Of a DNA stretch of 64,000 nucleotides, positions 56,441-64,000 are shown piece after piece. Made by a program: the position numbers and the translations under genes. The stretch is from Nereocystis luetkeana (lineage: Eukaryota; Sar; Phaeophyceae; Laminariales; Laminariaceae), in the NCBI GenBank assembly GCA_031213475.1, contig JARUPZ010000025.1, positions 8,826,592 through 8,890,591 on the forward strand, given 5' to 3'. Below the pieces are notes generated by a model. That model had not been told where the DNA came from. It was given only the letters and a program-made list of their open reading frames with translations, and searched no databases. Each line of letters begins with the position of its first letter. The first letter of the stretch is position 1.

Positions 56441-57069
56441 CAGAAAATGTTGAGTGCATGGATTCAACTTCATACCCGAAGAGTGGTACTCTGAACACCC
56501 AGCTTCGTTTTTGCCCCCGAGGGTCGTTTTTTTCTTCTCTTTTTCCGCGCTCAACCCACGAAGAGGTCACAGCTACTGCTGTACCAGTGGTATTAATAAA
56601 CTTGGGATATTGTAACGAATTTTTCGCTGTGCCGAAGTATCATAACTTCGGTATATCGTGTCGATGGTGATTGTCCATCCATCCATCCCCTGGCAGCATC
56701 TCCGTGTTTTATACGAGATATACACTGAACGAAAACGCCCAGGTAGCAAAACATCGGAATCGCATTGATATGTATATACCAGTGTATGTTCCCGGTATCG
56801 ATTATATCGAACTCGATTCCGATATCGATATCCGATATCCAACACTAGACAAGACGGAATCTTCAAAGTATCACATATCGAAATGTATCGGTTCGCTATT
56901 TTGTTTATCGCGGTACCTTATCGGTTCGCTACTTTGGTTTTCGGTATCTTACCGAACTCGATCCCGATATCGATATCCGATATCCAACACTATTATTAGT
57001 AGGTCACAATGTCATAACATGCGGAGAAATGCTGTAGTGTGCAGGGTCGCGGGTGATAGCGTTGCCGAA

Positions 57070-57330
57070 CCAACTGAGCGATGAAAAGACGCAGTCACCT
57101 CTAGTACGCATATAGCATACGCACTCCAATTAGACGCCAGCCGACGAGGGAAGAAAGGGTTAAAAGTCTTCTCGCGATAAAAAAATGAACCTGGTGAGGC
57201 ACGAACCGTACTGGAGACTGGAGAGAAGGGAAAGCCTGCTGTGTGACCCAATGGTTGATCCGAGTTACGACCACTACTGTGGGAGGGAGACAGGAAAAAG
57301 GAAAGGCGAAGACAATAAATGGGATGGAAC
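57070..57330 (+). mobile_element. SINE family 2, core and tail
   Basis: GCCAGCCGACGAGGGAAGAA, GTCTTCTCGCGATAAAAAAA, TGAGGCACGAACCGTACTG and CCGAGTTACGACCACTACTG. Confidence 0.6.
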
Positions 57331-57789
57331 AGCAAAAACGAAGTGTGCCGTATACATAACACGCGATGAGATAACGCATCCTCTGGCACGAATTTCAGAG
57401 CCGATTTTTCTGCAAAGCATGCCTTAAGGCCTTCAAGGGGGGTGTGGATACACAAACAACGGAAATGGTGGTGCTGTGTCTTTCCACAAACGCCTCGGTC
57501 GGCGGTCACTTTTTCCCCGTTGTCCTCGGTCTTGGCTGGCTATGTCGCCATCGCCTTTATCGCAAGCATTATTACAGGCGCTTGCTGTAGAAATGTATTT
57601 TTTTTTCTAGGGGAGAGGGGGCATTACGTAAAGGGTTTCCTACATAAATGTGTGGCTTATTTATAGGGAAGAGGGAGCATTACGTATATATGGCGGGGCC
57701 CAGACCAAGTACGTCTCGCTCCCGAATCCCGATACCTCTCAACGTATTGCCGTATTGTGGTATTGCGACGTCCTTGCTTTTTAATGTAC

Positions 57790-58035
57790 CACACATTGGA
57801 TACACCGGTATGAGATAGATCAGATAGATCATCGATTTCCACTGCATGTTCTAGGTCGTTCAGGGCAGATAAATTCCTGATCTGTATGATCTAGCTCATG
57901 TAATCGGGTGAGAGGCGTACAATCTGCATGATCTACGGCACGTTTTCTGGGCTGGATCTGTGCTGTACAGATCCTGCCCAATGTATCGTAACGACAGGTG
58001 ATGCTGTAGATGATCTATTAAGGATCTACTGTATG
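57790..58035 (-). repeat. GATC-rich element
   Basis: TCCTGATCTGTATGATCTAG, GGGCTGGATCTGTGCTGTAC and AACGACAGGTGATGC. Confidence 0.63.
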
Positions 58036-58236
58036 TGTCCGACGTATGAGATGTATAAAGTGAGCTTCGACGTACTCGTTCAACGTACCCTGACCCTGAC
58101 ATAAAAAAAAACACTCTACTTTCCGCCGAAAATAACCGCTGAGTGTGTACGAGCAACAAACACAACGCGTTGTCATCTCTCGACTTTGTTCAAGTTGTTG
58201 TTCTGTAAATAAAAAATGGAACTGTCGAAATAATTA

Positions 58237-58340
58237 TTACGGGGGACCCTAGTTAACAGGACCTATGGTATACATAAAAACCTATATATTTAACCATTTT
58301 ACTAACAATATTTGTTGCTGTTAGCTATGGCCCCCCGTAA
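58237..58340. mobile_element. TTACGGGGG MITE upstream of the FYRN gene
   Basis: TTACGGGGGACCCTAGTTAA to GCTATGGCCCCCCGTAA with TA flanks; it ends 160 bases before the ATG at 58500. Confidence 0.82.
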
Positions 58341-58499
58341 TAGAAGGAACAGATAATATCAAAGCTGAAATTCATCAAAACTGCCCAAAACATCCAAAAC
58401 AAATATTAAACAAACGAAAACATTTAACACCATGTTCCACGAAAATATTACAATACAGGCTAAGGAGAAAACACAGGGAGAAGACAGAAAAGGGATAAA

Positions 58500-59162
58500 A
58501 TGGCAGAGCACGTGGACGATGAGGAGGGGAGTATGGAGGAGGGGGCGTGGAGCAGCAGCAGCAGCGGGGATGGAGAGGAAGTGTCTCCTGTAGGGGATGG
58601 TGGTGAACTGTCCCCGGGTGTTCAAGAGGGGGATGCTATGGATGAGGAAGAAGAGGTGGAGGAGGAGGAGGTAGAGGAGGAGGAGGAGGAGGAGGAGGAA
58701 GAAGAGGAGGATGAGGATGAGGAAGAGGAGGAGGAGGAGGAGGAAGAGGAGCATTATCAATATGGAGGCGGTGATTATTCGGAGGTCGGAGGGGGTGCTG
58801 ACGGTATGTCCCCGGGAGGGGACAGGGAGGGGATGGACGAGGAGGGGGTGGAGGAGGAGGAGGAGGAGGAAGAGGGAGAAGGGGAGGAGGCTGAAGAGGA
58901 GGAGGAGGAGGAGGAGGAGGCGGAAGAGGAGGAGGCGGAAGAGGCGGAGGTCGAGGTGGAGGAGGAGGAGGAGGAGGAGGAGGAGGAGGAGGAGGAGGAG
59001 GAGGCAGAGGAGGAGGGAGAAGAAGCTGGAAGTTATGCGGGGGGCGAGGGTGGAGAAGAAGAGGAGGAGGAGGAGGAGGAGGAGGAGGAGGAGGAGGAGG
59101 AGGAAGATGATGAGGATGACGACAGTGACGAGAGCTCAGACGGGGACCTACCCCCTGCGCAG
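58500..59162 (+). CDS. FYRN gene exon 1: polyacidic
   Basis: 221 codons from ATG at 58500 to CAG before GTATTT. After a short Ser/Gly start the protein is mostly Glu with a few Asp, Gly and Ala (GAG/GAA repeats), ending DSDESSDGDLPPAQ. The unspliced frame would stop at 59237. The three-base repeat keeps a long frame open by itself, so coding status rests on the phase match with exon 2. Confidence 0.55.
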
Positions 59163-62100
59163 GTATTTTTATGCCCCCTCTGTCCCCTTACGGAACTTGA
59201 TTATCTTCATGACACTCTGGAGTACGGAGAGGGGTAATGCCGAAAAAGAAGGGCAATGCCAATGACGGCGAGAGCGTCGGCGAGTCCCACGTTAAAAAAG
59301 CGACTTCAATATAGTACAGCATCGGCCGTCCCACTATTAATATTGTTTGTTGTTGTTGTTCTCACGTTAACTCGTCGCCACAGTACAATGCAGTCCGTGG
59401 TCGCAGGACAGGCTCCAATAACTCTGGAGTGGAAGAAATATCTCGGTAAAAAAATAAAACCGGGTATGAAGCAACCCGAGGATACTGGGGTGTAGAGTAT
59501 CATAGATGAAGGTACCCGGGCTTCAACGCGGCGAGTTGCACAAATCGCGCACTGCATGATACTATCACTATTAATGTTACGGGGGGCCATGGTAAATCAT
59601 ACCTGGTAGCCAATAGGGTGTTTAAACATGGGAGGATACCTGCTTTTTGGGTCCAGGGTGGGTCCTGATTTGCTATGCACTTCTACTTGTACGGCGCACT
59701 GACACCCTAGAGGACCGTTGGTATGACTGTTGATAGCACCGCACTACGATCAAGTAATTTTGTCGCTACATCTGGGCGCCTTGTAAGGCATGTCTTGACC
59801 CTTCTGTACGGACAGATAGACCATCGCTTTCCCGCCTCATAATCTAGATGTTTCAGGGCAGATTTTGTCCTCATCTGTGTGATTCGTGTGATCTGTGTGA
59901 TCTGTATGATCTGTGTGATCTCTATGGTATGTATGATCTTTATGAATGATCTGAAGGGGAAATCGATGATCTATCTGTTCGAGGTGTAAACAAGTACGAA
60001 TTACTGTAGAGTTGGTATGTATTATCTACAAGCAGTTGGTAGTAGGGATCACTTATTAATAGTACACACCTCGGACGTATCATCTACAGATAGATCATGA
60101 TCTATACAGATTGTTCAAGGCAGATCTATTCCCGATCGTGTATGGTCTAGCTCATGTTGCCGGGTGGGACCCATATAGTCGGGATGATCTATCTATATCT
60201 AGAACATTTTGTATGGGTTGGATCTGTACTGTACAGATAGATCCTGCACAACGTCTCACAACGGCAGGTGAGGAACTAGATCATCCAGATAGATCATGAT
60301 CTGTATGATATGTAGATCATCTGTCCTATGTGCAGATTGTTATACAAGCCACCTACATGTCCTTAAATGACGACCGTTTTTTATTTTATACCCGAACGGT
60401 GCCTGACCACCTTCTACCCCCTCCCCCCCCCCCGAGCTCCCGCCTGCCCCATATCTCTCTTCTCCATCTCGGAGATTTTGCGACTCCCCGTGTAGGATGG
60501 AGTTATTTTTTTATACGAGTACCCAAACCGTGTCTGTATGATCTCTCTCTACCCCCCCACCCGTCCTAAGCAACAAATGAGTACGCCCCCCCCCCCCCCC
60601 CCCCACCCGTCCCCCGCTCCCGCCTGCCCCATTTATCTCTCTTCTCGATCTCGAGGATTCTGCGACTCCCCTTGTAGGATGGAGTTCATTTTTATACCCG
60701 AACAGTGCGTGATCTCCCTCTGCCCCCCCCCCCCCCCCCCCCCCCCCCTCCCGCTCCCGCCTACTCCAGATTTTGCGACTCCCGTCGGAGGATGGAGTGG
60801 AAGAAGGAGTTGTGGACCACGGCGACAAGGGTCAAGATCAGCAGGAGGAGGAGGAGGAGGAGGAGGAGGAGGAGGAGGAGGAGGAGGGGGGAGAGCGCAG
60901 TGGAGGCAGCGGAGGGGTTAGCAGTGGCAACGGCAGCGGTAGCAACTCCCACGGCAGCGGCAGCAATTACCGCGGCGAGATGTTTCCCCGTCGCCCTTCT
61001 CCTTCTCTCCCCCCGTCTCTGTCGTCCTCCCCGACCTCCCCGAGAGTGCAGCAAGGCCTGGAGCAGCAGCGGCGGCAGCAGCAGCAGCGGCAGCGGCAGC
61101 AGCAGCCGTTTTTGGACCGACGTGGGGCTGCTGCTGCTGCTGCTGCTGCCTCTTTCTCCCTCTCCCCCGCCGCCGCCACCACCGCCTCCGCCACCGCTGC
61201 TGCCACCGGCGCTGCTCCCGTAGCAGCCGGTAGTGATGGCGGGTACGATGGTTACGAGGATGATGACGATGATGGCAAGGGTAGTGAGAAATCTTCACCC
61301 GGAGCTGGGTCCGGCCTCGATACCTGCGACCCTGACGGTAACGCCAACGGTATCGGGAACGGTACAGGGAATGGTGCCGGGAACATTACCAGGAACGGTA
61401 CCGGGAGTAGGACCGGGAATGATAACGGGAACGCCACCGGTAACGCTGCGGGTAACGGTAGCGCTGTTAGTATCGGTATCGATAACGACCCCGGCAATAA
61501 CATCGGCAACGGCGGTGGTGGTGGCGGTGGCGGCGGCCGGAGTTTTACGGATCGCCGACTGCATCCTACGGCGGGGTCGTCGGGGTCACCGTCCCCTGGG
61601 GTCGGAGAGCCCACGTCGGGGTGGGGAGGGGCACGGCTATCGTCGTCGGCGGTAGCTGCAGCGGCAGCGGCAGCGGCTGCGGCAGCGGCGGCGGCAGCGC
61701 CGGGGGGGGGTGCGGTACCGTCTACCTTCTCGAGCACAGCTAGGGCGACGACCTCTCTCGGCCAGTCGGGGCGGCGCACCGAGAGCCCCATGACGTCATC
61801 TCGAGCGTTTTCCGCGTTCGACATGATGCCTTCGCTTGCTTCCGGGGAGAGCCTGGACGGTGGCCGCGGGAGCAGCAGCAACGGCAGCGACGACGGGATG
61901 GGAGGGGGGGATGGCGGCGGTGGCGGGGCGGGGGGGGGGGGGGGGCGGTGACAATGATAGTGTGGTGTCGGGATCCGTCGGGTCAAGATCCGTGACAGGA
62001 TCCATGCTTAACGGTCGGATATTTGACCTCGGGGGAGGAGGGGGTAGCGGCGGGACTGGGGGGCGATCGTCCCCGTCCACCCTTCCCGGCGGCAGGAGCA

Positions 62101-63329
62101 CAGGAGGGGCGGGGGGGGGGAGCTTGAATTCCACCCCCCCCCTCAACCGCGGAGGCGGAGGTGGGGGGGCGTGGGATTTCCTCCCCGGGGGAGGATTTGT
62201 CGCCAACCCCTCCCCACTCTCGATGGGGCAACAGTTCGGAGACGCCGCTTCGAGTATCGGTGTGGGCGCAAGCGATATGGACGATGATGATGGGATGGGG
62301 GGGGGGGGAGGCGGGTTTGATGCCCCCGGGGGGGGGGGCGGAGGCGGGACCGGGGGGGGGGAGGAGGCGGGAGATGCGTGGGACCGCCGCGGGGATAGGG
62401 TGGCCAGGGTCAAGGCCCACCGGCGGGCGCGGGTGGAGCTGCGCAGGTTCACAGCCTCTAAGAAATTTCCGATAAATGTCGGTGTGGTGCAGGTGCACTC
62501 TCTCGGAAAGGTGGGAGCCGGTGTGAAGTTGATGATGGGATGAACGCCCTTGTTTTGTGGCAGGGGAACACCGGATGGAGGGGGAGGGGAGGAGGGGGGG
62601 GGGCGCACTCATTTGTTGCTTGCCTTAGTCATCTGGCCATTAATCGCACACCCCTTTCGAGATGGAGTAAGGACCGTTCCTACTCCCGGAGACACCCAAA
62701 CATTGGGGCAACCACTACGTTTTTTCACCTCCATTTTTTTTTTCTGGGGGGAAGGGGGGGGTATATTTTGTGATTTGTGATTCGGTTCGAGGGTTTATCT
62801 TTTGTGTGTGCACACCAGGCCCCTGGTGTGGCCTATGGAGACACTGGCATGGCTAAGAGCTCGCATCAGCAGCACAAACTAAAAATACGCGTAACCGTGA
62901 ACTAGCAACACGTGTGAGCTTTTGGCTTAAATTGCACGTAAACACGGCTGAGACCACACGCAATTTTTAACTAAGAAGGCGCGTAAGAACGAACCGAGAC
63001 CACTTGCAAGGGTTGCCTCAGAACACACGTGAGCACGGCCATAGATAAGAACGTACGTGAGATTGCCGCTAAGCACGCATTGTCATACGGCACATCCATC
63101 CTCTCTTTTCACTTATGACTTCCGTTCCCATGTCGCCTGATACACGGCATATAACTCTTCTTGTTTTTCTTTTTTGTCACTCATTTCCGTTCCCGTGTCA
63201 CTCGATGTACACTGCAGATCAAGCCCGAACCGGGTTTCCACACCCTTGGGCGCCTGGCTCCTGTGGGATTTCGGGCGTCACGAACGGAGAGATCCCCTAC
63301 AGACGAGGCAAGAATAACGCCTCCCTACC
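58500..63329 (+). CDS. FYRN-domain protein with acidic and low-complexity N-terminus, 3 exons seen, runs off the right edge
   Basis: Exons 58500-59162, 60770-62510 and 63218-about 63329 join in phase 0. Exon 1 starts MAEHVDDEEGSMEEG and is dominated by Glu runs. Exon 2 has Glu, Gln, Ala, Asn-Gly and Gly runs and ends in RRARVELRRFTASKKFP then INVGVVQVHSLGK. Exon 3 continues IKPEPGFHTLGRLAPVGFRA and SRTE. VHSLGK(I/V)...GFH....(Y)PVGF.(S/A).R is the FYRN domain, found with FYRC in chromatin regulators such as MLL/trithorax proteins, some JmjC demethylases and TBRG1. FYRC would be expected beyond the window. A nuclear role is inferred. A 16-base G run in exon 2 separates two frames. Confidence 0.75.
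59345..59450 (+). repeat. short interspersed repeat (TCCAATAACTCTGGAGTGGAA family), copy 4
   Basis: TTGTTGTTGTTGTTCTCACG, CAATGCAGTCCGTGGTCGCA and GGCTCCAATAACTCTGGAGT. Confidence 0.6.
59577..59600. mobile_element. TTACGGGGG MITE remnant
   Basis: Only the left end is present (TTACGGGGGGCCATGGTAAA), followed by TCATACCTGGTAGCC and unrelated sequence. Confidence 0.5.
59820..60320 (-). repeat. GATC-rich elements, tandem
   Basis: A short GATCTGTGTGATCTGTATG run, then a fuller copy with CTCATGTTGCCGGGTGGGAC and CAACGTCTCACAACGGCAGG, in intron 1 of the FYRN gene. Confidence 0.63.
60390..60805 (+). repeat. three-fold duplication across the FYRN exon 2 acceptor
   Basis: Unit: CCCGAACGGTGCCTGA, C-rich tract, CTCCCGCCTGCCCCAT, TTTTGCGACTCCC(C)GT then GGATGGAGT. 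Copies end at about 60505, 60690 and 60805. Only the last has the CTCCAG acceptor followed by an open frame; the earlier two have TAG in the matching place. Confidence 0.65.
60770..62510 (+). CDS. FYRN gene exon 2: low-complexity region and start of FYRN
   Basis: It begins ILRLPSEDGVEEGVVDHG after acceptor CTACTCCAG. Runs of Glu, Gln, Ala and Gly and an (NG)-rich stretch follow. Up to 61951 one frame is open, and from 61836 to 62510 the frame one base over is open; the switch falls at the G run 61930-61945. The end reads VARVKAHRRARVELRRF, TASKKFPINVGVVQVHSLGK, then donor GTGGGA. The exon length, 1741, is one base over a multiple of three, as expected of a one-base length change in the G run. 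Confidence 0.65.
63218..63329 (+). CDS. FYRN gene exon 3: second half of FYRN
   Basis: After CACTGCAG it reads IKPEPGFHTLGRLAPVGFRA, then SRTERSPTDEARITPPY. The end is set at a GTATGA donor at 63330, but the frame stays open to 63367, so this border is uncertain. The family's YPVGF appears as APVGF. Confidence 0.75.
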
Positions 63330-63469
63330 GTATGAAACTCTGTCCCCAAAATATGAGGAGCGTTTAAGCACCAATATGAAGACCAACCAATCCTTAATAA
63401 TCCCGTTCCGAGTGGTGAAGCGCATTATAACACCCACCCGGCTCCGCTCCGCCGGGAATTTAGTTAACT

Positions 63470-63722
63470 CATTGAAGCATGTCATCCATATGCGAGTCCG
63501 CCTCACAGGCGGTTCTTAGTAGGATGCGGCTCACCCTTCAATCGACTCGCCGGACACCTCACGGCGCTTCGCGCTTGGTGCAAGCAATGTCTGCCTGGTC
63601 GGTGAAAACCCGACATGCTCCGTCCCGGCATTGTAGGGATGCGAGGGTCTATGGTCATACGACTACGGACATGCATGAGATCGAGTACGCCTCTCCTATC
63701 GAGTACACCCCCAGCCCCCCCC
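63470..63722 (+). repeat. dispersed repeat R1, copy 5
   Basis: ATGTCATCCATATGCGAGTC to CATGCATGAGATCGAGTACG, with the conserved frame open. It lies in the intron after FYRN exon 3. Confidence 0.72.
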
Positions 63723-63908
63723 TAGGGATGTGGATTTTGCGAGCCTGACCAATGAAACTGCTGTGATGTGATTTTTGGAAATATATTGTTGAGGTGTTTT
63801 TCCATACATACCTGGTGAAGGCTTCGCTCGGCGTTTTTTCGCTCTCCCCGTTCTCTAGAAAATCGGTTTTGGAATTGTGTTGGTGTCAAAAATTATGTTA
63901 TCCCCCTA

Positions 63909-64000
63909 TTACGGGGGACCATAGTAAATAGGACCAAATGTTGCTAGTAAAAATAGCGAAATATATAGGTTTTTGTGTCTACGGGAGGTCCTATTTAATA
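63909..64000. mobile_element. TTACGGGGG MITE cut by the window edge
   Basis: TTACGGGGGACCATAGTAAA with TA to the left; the right arm has begun (GGTCCTATTTAATA) when the sequence ends. Confidence 0.82.

Noticed and set aside
59612-62612. Long Pro/Ala-rich minus frames (up to 270 codons) opposite the FYRN gene
   Set aside because: Mirror frames of GGN and GCN repeats in the coding strand; the plus strand carries the FYRN motif and fitting splice sites.

Overview
The window looks like nuclear DNA of a large, repeat-rich eukaryotic genome. Genes are split into short exons (63-270 bases is typical), introns have GT-AG borders and reach 7 kb, and the space between exons is packed with microsatellites, minisatellites, tRNA-derived SINEs and small inverted-repeat transposons. 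Exon-coded Gln, Ala, Glu and Gly runs together with the three gene families found would suit a stramenopile alga such as a brown alga. That placement is an inference; no marker gene fixes the organism.

Three split genes can be rebuilt by matching splice phase and family motifs. (1) Minus strand, 12526-3959: an eight-exon, 511-residue type II membrane glycosyltransferase of family GT34 (GMA12/MNN10 type), with a DxD motif and a complete 3' end. (2) Minus strand, 48652-24560, possibly on to 17439: a PLP-dependent enzyme of the D-cysteine desulfhydrase / ACC deaminase-like family, in ten small phase-0 exons over about 24 kb of repeats. One intron appears to be GC-AG. Exon 9 has two decayed extra copies beside it, and exon 7 has a decayed echo downstream. 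(3) Plus strand, from 58500 past the right edge: an acidic, low-complexity protein carrying an FYRN domain, probably chromatin-linked. The 5' end of its second exon lies in a three-fold local duplication, and a 16-base G run changes the reading frame.

The rest is repeats. The commonest element (about 19 copies) is a ~105-base MITE with TTACGGGGG termini and TA target duplications. It is found inside a triplet repeat, inside another copy of itself, inside a fold-back element and inside a SINE for which an empty paralogous site is also present. Other families are a GTCCCC fold-back element, a GATC-rich element of 200-300 bases, two tRNA-derived SINE families that share a central core, a dispersed repeat with a conserved ~78-codon open frame, and many tandem arrays.

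The observation most worth following is that repeat copies often differ from one another by exactly TA becoming TATTAATA, or TA becoming TACC(A/T)GGTA. The first is what excision of the TTACGGGGG element would leave; the second suggests a further TA-targeting element whose termini begin with CC. I see no interaction among the three genes and no prokaryotic operon, CRISPR array or defence system.
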